Origin: Bacteroidales bacterium
GTDB lineage: Bacteria > Bacteroidota > Bacteroidia > Bacteroidales > UBA3663
Reading direction: 5' to 3'
NCBI GenBank assembly: GCA_017449065.1
Contig: JAFSKF010000038.1
Coordinates: forward strand, 1-64,000
DNA length: 64,000 nucleotides
Made by a program: the position numbers and the translations under genes. This document shows, in pieces, positions 51,080 through 59,769 of this stretch (the first letter of the stretch is position 1; the number at the start of each line of letters is the position of its first letter). A model generated the notes under the pieces. That model was not told the origin of the DNA. It did not search any database and saw only the letters and a list, made by a program, of their open reading frames with translations.

Positions 51080-51790
51080 TTACCTGATTCTGCACTCCAA
51101 CACCTGACGGCCCTCCAACTGAGCTGTGATCAGGTCACCTTCCGACAGTTTGCCGACGCCGGCGGGAGTGCCCGTGAAAATCAGATCACCCATTTTCAGA
51201 ATATAGAAGCGAGAGACGTAAGCGATGATTTTGTCCACGGAGTGAATCATATCGCCCGTATAGCCGACTTGACGCGTTTCTCCATTCAACTGCATTTCGA
51301 AGTGCAAGTCCTGAATGGTTTTCTCCGAAGGAACAGGTGCCTCATCCTCACGCACGATGCCCAAATCCTTCAGTTTGACCCACTCGCCGCAGAATGCAGA
51401 GCTGTCGAATCCTTTTGAGATTTCCCAAGGCAGGCCTTTTGCTTTCAGTTGCCGTTGCAGGTCGCGACAAGTAAAGTCGAGACCCAAAGTAACCTCCTCG
51501 TAGTATCGGTGAGCAAAGCGTTCGGGAATACTTTTTCCCAACCGGTTGATTTTTACGACCAATTCCGTCTCATATTCCACCTCGTTGCTGAAATCGGGGA
51601 TATAGAAAGGCCAGTCGCTGCGCAGCAGGGCAGTATCCGGCTTCAGAAAGATGGTGGGATTCCAACTGCCGATCACACTCTCCGTTTCCGATGTGCCTGA
51701 AGGAACCGTGATTCCCTCGATTTCGCCGATCTTATGGTTCAGCTCTTGGTTATGCTGGGCATAGTTCATGCCCACACAGATGATTTTCAT
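51080..51790 (-). CDS. fumarylacetoacetate hydrolase family protein
   Basis: A 236-residue cytoplasmic enzyme with the FAH fold; GLDFTCRDLQRQLKAKGLPW, KGFDSSAFCGEW and LIFTGTPAGVG are family motifs and the metal site Glu residues lie in YETELVVKI. Relatives hydrolyse acylpyruvates or decarboxylate oxaloacetate. The exact substrate is not known. Its ATG overlaps the rnhA stop by four bases. Confidence 0.85.
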   Translation of the reverse strand: MKIICVGMNYAQHNQELNHKIGEIEGITVPSGTSETESVIGSWNPTIFLKPDTALLRSDWPFYIPDFSNEVEYETELVVKINRLGKSIPERFAHRYYEEVTLGLDFTCRDLQRQLKAKGLPWEISKGFDSSAFCGEWVKLKDLGIVREDEAPVPSEKTIQDLHFEMQLNGETRQVGYTGDMIHSVDKIIAYVSRFYILKMGDLIFTGTPAGVGKLSEGDLITAQLEGRQVLECRIR

Positions 51791-52452
51791 TTTCTTCCGA
51801 AGTCAGCGGGGATTTCGCCCCATTGTTTGGTTTCCCATTTATAAATAGGTAGGCGGAACGAGTGCGTGCGCAGCCAGTTTTCTGCCCGCTCTATCATGTC
51901 GAAAATCGGGGCGTTGACTTCCGTTTCTTCCAGTTTCGTCTTGCACACGCCTTGTTGCACCCAAAGCTGGGCATTCACCGAGTCGCTGTAGATTGGGAGC
52001 GCTGTTCCCTGTTTCTCTTGCAATGCCAGCCCGTGGACGATGGCCAGGAACTCGCCGATATTGTTGGTGCCTTGTTCCAAGGGGCCGACGCGGAAAATCT
52101 CCTGACCCGTGCGGACATATACGCCTCGATATTCCATCGGACCCGGATTGCCCGAACAGGCAGCATCCACCGCCAAAGCATCCAGCAGGTAAGGAACCGG
52201 CTTCGGCTGCTGGGGCTTGACCTCGATTTTGACCCCCTCTGCCGAAATATTCTGCATCTGACGGGCCACTTCCTGAATCAACCCCTCCTTGTCGTATCCC
52301 TCGCGAAAAGCGTCCACCGCGGCTTCTTGGGTCTTGTAGGCGCGATATTGGGCATCCGGATAGCCGGAAACCTGAATCTCGGCTTCCTCCCAACTGTCGT
52401 AAACCCCTGGCGCATAGCCCTTCCACACCACGTAGTATTTATTTGACTGCAT
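51787..52452 (-). CDS. rnhA: ribonuclease HI with N-terminal viroplasmin domain
   Basis: The 221-residue enzyme degrades RNA in RNA-DNA hybrids. Residues 5-48 (YYVVWKGYAPGVYDSWEEA) form a viroplasmin/RNase HI-type hybrid-binding domain. The RNase H fold has Asp96 (VDAACSGNPG), Glu134 (NNIGEFLAIVHGL), Asp157 (IYSDS) and Asp217 as the catalytic set. It starts a two-gene unit with the FAH gene; TAACTTTG at 52485-52492 is its promoter element. Confidence 0.92.
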   Translation of the reverse strand: MQSNKYYVVWKGYAPGVYDSWEEAEIQVSGYPDAQYRAYKTQEAAVDAFREGYDKEGLIQEVARQMQNISAEGVKIEVKPQQPKPVPYLLDALAVDAACSGNPGPMEYRGVYVRTGQEIFRVGPLEQGTNNIGEFLAIVHGLALQEKQGTALPIYSDSVNAQLWVQQGVCKTKLEETEVNAPIFDMIERAENWLRTHSFRLPIYKWETKQWGEIPADFGRK

Positions 52453-52484
52453 TGTAATGATAACTCTGTTTCAATAATTAGCGG

Positions 52485-52492
52485 CAAAGTTA
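52485..52492 (-). promoter_or_regulatory. -7 element TAACTTTG for rnhA
   Basis: Minus-strand consensus about 33 bases before ATG 52452; divergent from the aroK promoter. Confidence 0.65.
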
Positions 52493-52554
52493 TAGAAAAA
52501 ATGCGATTTTGCCAAATTTTTGCTAAATAATTTGGTAGATTTAAGAAAAAAATA

Positions 52555-52562
52555 TACCTTTG
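52555..52562 (+). promoter_or_regulatory. -7 element TACCTTTG for aroK
   Basis: Exact consensus 21 bases before the aroK start. Confidence 0.7.
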
Positions 52563-52582
52563 CCGCCATAAAGTTCTATTAA

Positions 52583-53119
52583 ATGCAACGAATCTTTCTG
52601 ATAGGCTATATGGGCGCCGGTAAAACCACTTTGGGACGCGCCTTGGCAAAGACAATGAATCTGGAGTTCATCGATCTCGATGATTTTATTGTCAGCCGGT
52701 TTCACAAAACCATCAAGGAGATCTTTGCAGAAGTAGGAGAGGAGGGGTTCCGGAAGATTGAACGGAATGCGCTCATCGAAGTGTCGGAGTACGAGAACGT
52801 CATCATCTCGTTGGGTGGAGGCACCCCTTGTTTCTTCGATAACATGGACATCGTCAATCGCTCAGGACAGAGTGTTTATCTGAAGCCGGACGAGAAGGTG
52901 TTGCTGATCCGTCTTATCAAAGGAAAGCATAAGCGTCCATTGCTGGCCGATAAGAGCGACGAAGAGATTCTGCAAGTCATTCGCGAACAGCTCGCCTGGC
53001 GTGAGCCCTACTACCAAAAGGCCGATATTACATTCAATGCGTCGCATCTGGAAAATAAGACAGATATTCATTTGAATGCCGAAAAACTGGCAGAGTTATT
53101 GGGTAATAAATTAAGGTAA
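52583..53119 (+). CDS. aroK: shikimate kinase
   Basis: A 178-residue P-loop kinase of the shikimate pathway. Walker A GYMGAGKTT at 8-16, the shikimate-binding DLDDFI and the GGGTPC loop are present. Normal length. korA follows 35 bases later. Confidence 0.94.
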   Translation: MQRIFLIGYMGAGKTTLGRALAKTMNLEFIDLDDFIVSRFHKTIKEIFAEVGEEGFRKIERNALIEVSEYENVIISLGGGTPCFFDNMDIVNRSGQSVYLKPDEKVLLIRLIKGKHKRPLLADKSDEEILQVIREQLAWREPYYQKADITFNASHLENKTDIHLNAEKLAELLGNKLR

Positions 53120-53154
53120 AATTGTGTTTCATTCTATAACAGTATTGCATTATT

Positions 53155-54990
53155 ATGGAGAATCCTAAGATTATTGAGACCCCAGAAGTCGTAGTTCGCT
53201 TCTCGGGCGACTCCGGCGATGGTATGCAGCTTGCCGGAACAATCTTCTCAACGGTTGCCGCCATTTTGGGTAATGAGATTTCTACATTCCCCGATTATCC
53301 GGCCGAGATGCGTGCTCCGCGCGGCTCGTTAGGCGGTGTGTCGAGTTATCAGGTACATGTCGGCAAGAAGGTCTATACGCCAGGCGATGCCTGCGACGTG
53401 CTGATTGCCATGAATCCGGCAGCCTTGAAGCAGAATGTCAAGTATCTGAAGAAGGGCGGCGTGCTTATCTATGATACCGACACCTTCGTAAAATCCGAAC
53501 TCGATAAAGCTAAGTTCACAACGGCCGATCCGTTCGAGGAACTGGCCATAGCCGGCAAGTTCCAGCTGGTTCCTGTGCCGATTTCGGAGAGCACCAAGTC
53601 GTCGTTGGCCGATACAGGCATGGACGCCAAATCGGTGGCTCGTTGCCGCAACATCTTTGCTGTCGGCTTCGTGTTCTGGCTCTTCAATCGTCCGCTTGAG
53701 AAGGCCGAGGAGTTCCTGACCAGCAAGTTCGGCAAGAAGCCGGAAGTATTGGCAGCCAATATCAAGGTGCTGACCGACGGTTTCAACTATGGCGCCAACA
53801 CGCACGCCAGCGTTTCCACTTATCGCATTGAGAGCGAGAAAGCCGCTCCCGGCATCTATTGCGACGTGAAGGGTAATGCTGCCACAGCCTATGGTTTGGT
53901 GGCCGCTGCCGAGAAGGCCGGCTTGAAGCTCTTCCTCGGTTCTTATCCTATCACCCCTGCCACCGATATTCTTCACGAACTTTCGAAGCTGAAGTTCTTG
54001 GGCGTAACCACCGTACAGGCCGAGGACGAGATTGCTGGTATCTGTACCGCTATCGGAGCCTCTTTCGGCGGTGCTTTGGCTGCCACTTCAACCTCCGGAC
54101 CTGGTGTTGCTTTGAAGAGCGAGGCCATCGGTTTGGCTGTTATGGCAGAACTTCCTCTGGTGGTGATCGACGTGATGCGTGGCGGTCCGTCAACAGGTCT
54201 GCCGACCAAGACCGAGCAGACCGACTTGCTCCAGTGTCTCTATGGTCGCAACGGAGAGTCGCCTGCGGTTGTGATGGCTGCATCTACGCCGGTCGATTGC
54301 TTCTATAGCGCTTACAACGCTTCGAAGATTGCTTTGGAGCACAATACTCCGGTCATTTTGCTGACCGATGCGTTCTTGGGTAACGGCTCTTCTTCGCTGC
54401 GCATTCCTGAAATGGATCAGTTGCCTGAAATCAAGCCTGCTGTGGCTTCGGCCGATATGGCTGACAGCTACGAGCCTTATGCTCGCGATGCTGAGACCTT
54501 TGTCCGCTTGAAGGCTGTGCCTGGCACCGAGGGACTTATGCACCGTTTGGGCGGTTTGGAGAAGAACGTTCACGGAGCCATCAGCACCGATCCGAATGTT
54601 CACCAGCAGATGGTCAATAACCGTCAGGCAAAAATCGACTATATTGCCAATTGCATTCCTGCACTCGAAGTGAAGGGCGATGCCGATGCCGACACTTTGG
54701 TGGTCGGTTGGGGCGGCACCTACGGACACATCTCCGCTGCTGTCGAGAATCTGCGTGCTGAGGGCATGAAGCTGGCTCAGGCTCACTTCTCCTACATCAG
54801 CCCGCTGCCGAAGAATACGGAAGAGGTGCTCAGGAAGTACAAGAACATCCTTTGCTGCGAGCTCAACAACGGCCAGTTCGCCGGCTACCTCCGTTCGAAG
54901 ATTGAGGGTATCTCCATCAAGCAGTTCAACGAGGTCAAGGGTCAGCCGTTCCAGATCAGCGACATCGAAGCCGCCATTAAGGCGTTATAA
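53155..54990 (+). CDS. korA: 2-oxoglutarate:ferredoxin oxidoreductase, fused gamma-alpha subunit
   Basis: A 611-residue subunit of the CoA-dependent 2-oxoacid oxidoreductase linking central metabolism to ferredoxin. The gamma domain is at about 10-190 (FSGDSGDGMQLAGTIFS) and the pyrimidine-binding alpha domain follows (GSYPITPATDILHELS, EDEIAGICTAIGASFGG, RGGPSTGLPTKTEQTDL). It is paired with the beta subunit 32 bases downstream; together they make an anaerobic TCA-type enzyme. Pyruvate as substrate is less likely for this two-gene form. Confidence 0.92.
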   Translation: MENPKIIETPEVVVRFSGDSGDGMQLAGTIFSTVAAILGNEISTFPDYPAEMRAPRGSLGGVSSYQVHVGKKVYTPGDACDVLIAMNPAALKQNVKYLKKGGVLIYDTDTFVKSELDKAKFTTADPFEELAIAGKFQLVPVPISESTKSSLADTGMDAKSVARCRNIFAVGFVFWLFNRPLEKAEEFLTSKFGKKPEVLAANIKVLTDGFNYGANTHASVSTYRIESEKAAPGIYCDVKGNAATAYGLVAAAEKAGLKLFLGSYPITPATDILHELSKLKFLGVTTVQAEDEIAGICTAIGASFGGALAATSTSGPGVALKSEAIGLAVMAELPLVVIDVMRGGPSTGLPTKTEQTDLLQCLYGRNGESPAVVMAASTPVDCFYSAYNASKIALEHNTPVILLTDAFLGNGSSSLRIPEMDQLPEIKPAVASADMADSYEPYARDAETFVRLKAVPGTEGLMHRLGGLEKNVHGAISTDPNVHQQMVNNRQAKIDYIANCIPALEVKGDADADTLVVGWGGTYGHISAAVENLRAEGMKLAQAHFSYISPLPKNTEEVLRKYKNILCCELNNGQFAGYLRSKIEGISIKQFNEVKGQPFQISDIEAAIKAL

Positions 54991-55022
54991 GAATCATCAT
55001 TAACCATTAAAAGAATTGAATT

Positions 55023-56054
55023 ATGAGCTATACACAAGCAGACTTTAAGTCAGATCAGCCTTTGAAATTCTGTGCGGGTTGTGGTGACCACGCAGTGGCA
55101 GCTTCTATGCAGAAGGCGATGGCCGAATTGGGTATTGCCCCAAGTCAGACGGCGGTAATCTCGGGTATCGGTTGCTCCAGCCGTATGCCTTATTATATGA
55201 ATACGTATGGTATGCACACCATTCACGGACGTGGTTTGGCCGTTGCAACCGGTTTGAAGACGAGCCGTCCGGACCTGACCGTCTGGAATGTTTCGGGCGA
55301 CGGCGACTGTCTCGCCATCGGCGGCAACCACTTCATTCACGCCATGCGTCGTAACATCGACCTCAACATCATCCTTTTCAACAATAAGATCTATGGTTTG
55401 ACCAAGGGTCAGTACAGCCCTACATCCGATCGCGGATTGGTCTCAAAGTCTTCACCTTGGGGAACGGTCGAAGATCCGTTCTGCCCGGCAGAGCTTTGCT
55501 TGGGTGCCCGCGGTAATTTCTTTGCCCGAGCCATCGATGCCGACATCAAGAACAGCGTCGAGGCGATGAAGGCTGCCGTTCATCACAAGGGTGCCGCTGT
55601 GGTCGAGATGCTTTGCAACTGCGTCATCTTTGCCGATGGCATCCACAAGCTGGTGACCGATTCTTCGGTGCGTGCCGATAAGACCATCCTTCTGGAGGAC
55701 GGCAAGCCGATGATCTACGGCAAGAACCGCGATAAAGGCCTGATTCTCGATGGCTGGGACATTAAGTCGGTAACCATCGGCGAGAACGGCATTACCGAGA
55801 AGGATCTGTTGGTTCACGATGCCAAGAAAGCCGATCCGACCTTCCATCTGAAGCTCGCCATGATGGGCTACAGTCCTTACGGCTATGCTGGTGCCGACGA
55901 CAATCTGCCTATTGCGCTTGGCGTGATTCGCGATGTGGAGGCTCCAACCTACGATTGGGCCGTCAACGATCAGATCGAGGATGTCAAGGGCAAAAAGAAG
56001 CAGCGCACGTTGCGCGATCTTCTGCTTTCCGGCGACACCTGGGAGGTGAAGTGA
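55023..56054 (+). CDS. korB: 2-oxoglutarate:ferredoxin oxidoreductase, beta subunit
   Basis: The 343-residue subunit binds thiamine diphosphate (GDGDCLAIGGNHFIHAMRRN...NNKIYGLTKGQYSPTS) and has FCAGCGDHAVAASM for the Fe-S site. It works with KorA. A terminator follows at 56075. Confidence 0.93.
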   Translation: MSYTQADFKSDQPLKFCAGCGDHAVAASMQKAMAELGIAPSQTAVISGIGCSSRMPYYMNTYGMHTIHGRGLAVATGLKTSRPDLTVWNVSGDGDCLAIGGNHFIHAMRRNIDLNIILFNNKIYGLTKGQYSPTSDRGLVSKSSPWGTVEDPFCPAELCLGARGNFFARAIDADIKNSVEAMKAAVHHKGAAVVEMLCNCVIFADGIHKLVTDSSVRADKTILLEDGKPMIYGKNRDKGLILDGWDIKSVTIGENGITEKDLLVHDAKKADPTFHLKLAMMGYSPYGYAGADDNLPIALGVIRDVEAPTYDWAVNDQIEDVKGKKKQRTLRDLLLSGDTWEVK

Positions 56055-56074
56055 ACAGTAGGATTACAGTAAAT

Positions 56075-56112
56075 ATCCCCGGTCGGCAACGTGCCAGCCG
56101 GGGATTTTTTTC
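56075..56112 (+). terminator. intrinsic terminator after korB
   Basis: ATCCCCGGTCGGC pairs with GCCAGCCGGGGAT (one mismatch), followed by TTTTTTTC. Confidence 0.88.
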
Positions 56113-56153
56113 AAAAAATATCCGAATAATTTGGAAATGTTAAATAAATACCT

Positions 56154-56161
56154 TACATTTG
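56154..56161 (+). promoter_or_regulatory. -7 element TACATTTG for the GH43-like gene
   Basis: Consensus element 35 bases before ATG 56196. Confidence 0.6.
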
Positions 56162-56195
56162 CCTCGAAAATACCAATTACCTAACTACCGGAACA

Positions 56196-57194
56196 ATGAA
56201 AAAATCCAACCTTATCCAATCGCTGGTCATTGTGCTGACCTTTGCTTCGTGTCTGACATTGCAGGCCAAAAACAAGATGTCGGCCTATCTGTTTGCCTAC
56301 TTTACGGGCAATGCACCCGAACAGGAGCAGATTCATTTTGCCTACAGTTACGACGGCTTCAACTTCGAGTTGCTGAACGATGGCAAACCGATTATCGGAT
56401 CGGACAGCATTGCCATTATGAAAGGGGTGCGCGATCCGCACATCCTGCGTGGCAACGACGGCTATTTCTATATGGTGGTGACCGATATGCAATGCAGCCG
56501 CGGATGGTCGAGCAACCGGGGCATTGTCCTGATGCGCTCCAAGGATATGGTGCAGTGGGAACACCATACGGTTCACTTCCCCGAAAAGTATAAAGGCACC
56601 AATCTGGAGCACGTGACCCGTGTGTGGGCTCCGCAAACCATCTTCGACGTGAAGGCACAGAAGTACCTTGTCTATTTTTCGCTGCTGACCGACGATGGCT
56701 CCATTCCCTACGATCGCGTCTATTGTGCCTACGCCAATGCCGATTTCTCGGATCTGGAAGGCACGCCGCAAATCTTCTTCGACTATCAGCAGGCGGCCAT
56801 CGATACCGACATCGTGCAGGACGAGCACGGCACTTATCACATCTTCTTCAAGACCGAAGGTTCCCGCGTGAAGGGCCTGAAGCACTATGTGGCTCGCGAC
56901 TTGAGCGACTGGAAGTCGTGGCGTATGGTGGATGGCTACTGCCAGGATACGAAGGAGGCCGTGGAAGGTGCAGGCGTTTTCCCGTTGCTCGAAGGCGGCT
57001 GGTGCCTCATGTACGACTGCTACATGAACGGACACTACCAGTTCTGCAAGAGCGACGACCTGCTTTTCTTCAAGGCCTACAAAAATACCGAGACGAAAGG
57101 TGCTTTCACACCCCGTCACGGTACCATTATGCAAATCACCAAAAAGGAGCTGAAGCGTCTGAAGAAAGCTTTCCCGACGGCTTCTGGCAAGTGA
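56196..57194 (+). CDS. GH43-like five-bladed propeller glycosidase
   Basis: The 332-residue secreted protein (signal peptide to about 24) starts YLFAYFTGN, then VRDPHILRGNDGYFYMV (Asp80), AIDTDIVQDEHGTYHIFF (Asp203/205) and AVEGAGVFPLLEGGW (Glu257), the three acidic positions expected in GH43 enzymes. An arabinosidase or related activity on plant glycans is likely; the exact bond is not known. It may cooperate with the GH51 enzyme at 15323, whose N-terminal part resembles this fold. Monocistronic. Confidence 0.8.
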   Translation: MKKSNLIQSLVIVLTFASCLTLQAKNKMSAYLFAYFTGNAPEQEQIHFAYSYDGFNFELLNDGKPIIGSDSIAIMKGVRDPHILRGNDGYFYMVVTDMQCSRGWSSNRGIVLMRSKDMVQWEHHTVHFPEKYKGTNLEHVTRVWAPQTIFDVKAQKYLVYFSLLTDDGSIPYDRVYCAYANADFSDLEGTPQIFFDYQQAAIDTDIVQDEHGTYHIFFKTEGSRVKGLKHYVARDLSDWKSWRMVDGYCQDTKEAVEGAGVFPLLEGGWCLMYDCYMNGHYQFCKSDDLLFFKAYKNTETKGAFTPRHGTIMQITKKELKRLKKAFPTASGK

Positions 57195-57217
57195 TTCGAT
57201 GAATCCGGTTTCTTGTC

Positions 57218-57751
57218 TTATGCCTTCTGCATCGAGTAGCCGAGCTTCTTCAGGCCGACGGCTGCTCCGAGCAGATAGAGCGTCTTGACCGAAACGATAT
57301 AGACGTAATAGGCAAGGGGAGAAGAGGGTTCTATCTGTTCGTGCCGGATCTGGTCGAGTGCCATCTGGGCGCAGTTCCGGACGGGTTCCTCGCAATCCCA
57401 ATGGTAGAGATCGAAGCGCACCACTTCATCCAGGTAGTCGAAGCCGCGCACATCGCGCAAGTGCTCGTACAGGTTCGGATGCTTGCTGTAAACCTCCCAG
57501 CCGTCGTCCCAGTATTTGGCCATTGCCAGACCTAAGTACATCGCCCAGCCTAACGAAACCAGCGGATATTGGGCAATCTCCTTCATGGCATCGGCTGTAT
57601 AGCTGCCCATCATGCCGTCCCAACGTTCCGTAATATCCGGTGTTTCGGGCAGCGGACCTGTTTTCGGAATCAGATCTTTTTCACGTAGCAACTGCACCAG
57701 ATTCTCGTGCAGTTGTTTTTCATATTGCTGTAGGTATTCAGTTTGTTCCAT
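57218..57751 (-). CDS. conserved Bacteroidetes protein of unknown function
   Basis: A 177-residue protein, mostly helical and acidic (KDLIPKTGPLPETPDITERWD, LGWAMYLGLAMAKYWDDGWEVY), with a mildly hydrophobic C-terminal segment that may touch the membrane. No known enzyme motif. TATCTTTG at 57812-57819 is its promoter. It converges on the GH43-like gene with a 23-base gap. Confidence 0.65.
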   Translation of the reverse strand: MEQTEYLQQYEKQLHENLVQLLREKDLIPKTGPLPETPDITERWDGMMGSYTADAMKEIAQYPLVSLGWAMYLGLAMAKYWDDGWEVYSKHPNLYEHLRDVRGFDYLDEVVRFDLYHWDCEEPVRNCAQMALDQIRHEQIEPSSPLAYYVYIVSVKTLYLLGAAVGLKKLGYSMQKA

Positions 57752-57811
57752 AAATGTTTCTTAATTCGGGCGTAAAGATGTTTCCTTGTGATCCTTTTTC
57801 ATAATGGGGTG

Positions 57812-57819
57812 CAAAGATA
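57812..57819 (-). promoter_or_regulatory. -7 element TATCTTTG for the 57218 gene
   Basis: Minus-strand consensus about 61 bases before ATG 57751. Confidence 0.65.
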
Positions 57820-57943
57820 ACAAAAAACTTCGAATCTGTCAAACCATTCGTCACATTTCACTCATTTTATCCCACTTTCATAGCCGTTCGTCACAAAATC
57901 ATGCAGAATATCCCAGAAATTTGGCGATAACCAGAATTTTCCA

Positions 57944-57951
57944 TACCTTTG
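57944..57951 (+). promoter_or_regulatory. -7 element TACCTTTG of an orphan promoter
   Basis: Exact consensus pointing to the truncated reading frame at 57985; no intact plus-strand gene follows for 700 bases. Confidence 0.65.
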
Positions 57952-57984
57952 CAGTCGTCAAACAATAGAAACAATAAACCGATT

Positions 57985-58098
57985 ATGGAGCTGATTGACT
58001 ACACCAACAAATCAAAGCATGCTAATCTGGAAGATACTTCTGTAGCATTGCGTGATATTCGGCGTTGCGTGCTCGCGTGTTGCTATCCACAGCCATGA
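57985..58098 (+). pseudogene. 5' end of a lost gene
   Basis: After a good promoter and 33-base leader, ATG 57985 opens MELIDYTNKSKHA, then the frame runs into the antisense of the neighbouring gene's 3' end (from about 58022) and stops at 58098. The first dozen codons look like a genuine start whose remainder was removed. I cannot identify the parent gene. Confidence 0.45.
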
Positions 58099-58525
58099 GA
58101 AAGGCACCGAGCATCATCAGGACGATGAACCACGCACGCCAATGCGTCTTGGTAATGAACATGGCGCCAACGGCACACGCGATGACGAGAACGAGCAGGA
58201 TGCGGAACACGATCATCGTCAGGTCGCTGTCTGACTTCGACGTGCGCTCCAGTTCATTCTTCACAAATTGCTCTGGGTTCTCCCTGTACTGCTCCTGAAA
58301 CGATGTGATGCGCGGATGGTTGGCATAGTACAGACCTCCCGCCACCACCACGAGAAAGACGCCCGACAATGCGAGTGGCAACCAGTAGGCCCGCGCCATC
58401 GAGGTCTTGCCCAAGAAATAGAAACCCGCTGCACAAAGCAGCACAAACACACTAATTAGCGCAATCACACGGGCAGAGAATACCTCGCCCCGTGCCCAGT
58501 CGATACTGTAGTTGATAATCTCCAT
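58022..58525 (-). CDS. small membrane protein of unknown function
   Basis: A 167-residue protein with four predicted membrane segments in two pairs (about 18-37 and 48-66; about 106-124 and 130-146) separated by a charged loop. No known domain. I use ATG 58525 (MEIINYSIDWARGEVFSARV) because TACCTTTG lies at 58551-58558; the frame is open further upstream to 58642. Confidence 0.65.
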   Translation of the reverse strand: MEIINYSIDWARGEVFSARVIALISVFVLLCAAGFYFLGKTSMARAYWLPLALSGVFLVVVAGGLYYANHPRITSFQEQYRENPEQFVKNELERTSKSDSDLTMIVFRILLVLVIACAVGAMFITKTHWRAWFIVLMMLGAFLMAVDSNTRARNAEYHAMLQKYLPD

Positions 58526-58550
58526 ACTCTTTTCGATTTGAATCTGGGTG

Positions 58551-58558
58551 CAAAGGTA
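58551..58558 (-). promoter_or_regulatory. -7 element (TACCTTTG) for the small membrane protein
   Basis: Minus-strand consensus about 26 bases before ATG 58525. Confidence 0.65.
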
Positions 58559-58692
58559 GGCAGATTTATCGGGATCGGTCGAGCGGAAGATGCCATTCTG
58601 TTTGCAAAGTGCGCCAAAATAAAATGGGGCGTTTTGGCACACTTTGCAAATAAAATGGCACAGATAATGACGGCTATTTCAAAATTTATTTG

Positions 58693-58700
58693 TACCTTTG
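58693..58700 (+). promoter_or_regulatory. -7 element TACCTTTG immediately before an araC start
   Basis: Exact consensus ending four bases before ATG 58705, so the transcript would begin at or within a few bases of the start codon. Confidence 0.6.
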
Positions 58701-58704
58701 CGCC

Positions 58705-59682
58705 ATGAAATACGTATTTGACAGACAGTTTGGTCGATTGTTCGAGCGGGCGGGCATAGATATTCACGAGTTGCTTATTGGTGCCCATCTGCCCGAGGAT
58801 TTGTTCAGCAGGAGAGATATATTGCTCAGCAAGGCAGAGTATTTCTCACTAATTGAGAGTGCCGGACGAATGGCGACAGAGGGGACTGCCCTGCGTATTG
58901 CAACGGAAGAGGGCATCGAGACCTTTTCGCCGCCTATCTTTGCGGCCTATTGCAGCAACAATGCTGAGAACTTTATTACCCGTCTGGCCCATTACAAACG
59001 ACTGGTAGGGCCATTGCGCTATCTCATCGAAAGGCATGACGGAAAGGTGGAGATAGAGATTCGAGGTGCTGAGGACGATGACCGGATTCCTGATTTTTGG
59101 GTAGAAATAGAATTGGCATTTATTGTCTGTCTGATCAGGCGGGCAACGAAGGTCCATGTCACTCCCCTCAGTATCACAACGACTAACGGTTGCATAGACA
59201 AAACCCTGCTCGACTTTATGGGCTGTCCTGTCCGTCAGGACGAACGGGTGCTGCTGACGATGCGGGAGGAGGACATGCAGCTGCCGTTCGTCTCGCGCAA
59301 CGACTCGATGTGGCAGTATATCGAGCCGGAGTTGCGACGCCGGTTGTCGGAGATGGAGGTCGATGACACGACGGCGGCGCGTGTGCGTAGTGCGCTGGTG
59401 GAACTGCTGCCTGCCGGGAAGACCACCGTGGACGATGTGGCCTCGAAACTGTGCATGAGCCGCCGCACCTTGCAACGCAAGTTGACCGACGAGCAGACCA
59501 CCTTCCAACAGCAACTGAATGCCACGCGACTGCTTTTGGCCAAGAACTATCTGAAAAACAGCGAACGGACGAGCGACGACATCGCGTTCCTGTTGGGATA
59601 TGAGGACACCACCTCTTTCCTCAGGGCGTTTAACATGTGGACTGGGCAAACCATCACTCAATACAAGAACAATAATTTATGA
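58705..59682 (+). CDS. AraC-family regulator with arabinose-binding-like N-terminal domain
   Basis: The 325-residue protein has an N-terminal domain of the OruR-type arabinose-binding-like family (LSKAEYFSLIESAGRMATEG; IEIRGAEDDDRIPDFWVE), and a C-terminal AraC HTH (VDDVASKLCMSRRTLQRKL; DDIAFLLGYEDTTSFLRAFNMWTGQT). It is likely to control itself or the hydrolase gene 87 bases downstream. MKYVFD at 58705 is the natural start although it sits almost on the promoter. Confidence 0.85.
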   Translation: MKYVFDRQFGRLFERAGIDIHELLIGAHLPEDLFSRRDILLSKAEYFSLIESAGRMATEGTALRIATEEGIETFSPPIFAAYCSNNAENFITRLAHYKRLVGPLRYLIERHDGKVEIEIRGAEDDDRIPDFWVEIELAFIVCLIRRATKVHVTPLSITTTNGCIDKTLLDFMGCPVRQDERVLLTMREEDMQLPFVSRNDSMWQYIEPELRRRLSEMEVDDTTAARVRSALVELLPAGKTTVDDVASKLCMSRRTLQRKLTDEQTTFQQQLNATRLLLAKNYLKNSERTSDDIAFLLGYEDTTSFLRAFNMWTGQTITQYKNNNL

Positions 59683-59769
59683 GAAATTCATGATAATTAT
59701 ATGTTTTCTTTTTAACACGAATTACCACGAATTGGACATGAATTATCCATTAATTTTTAGTGAGAATAA

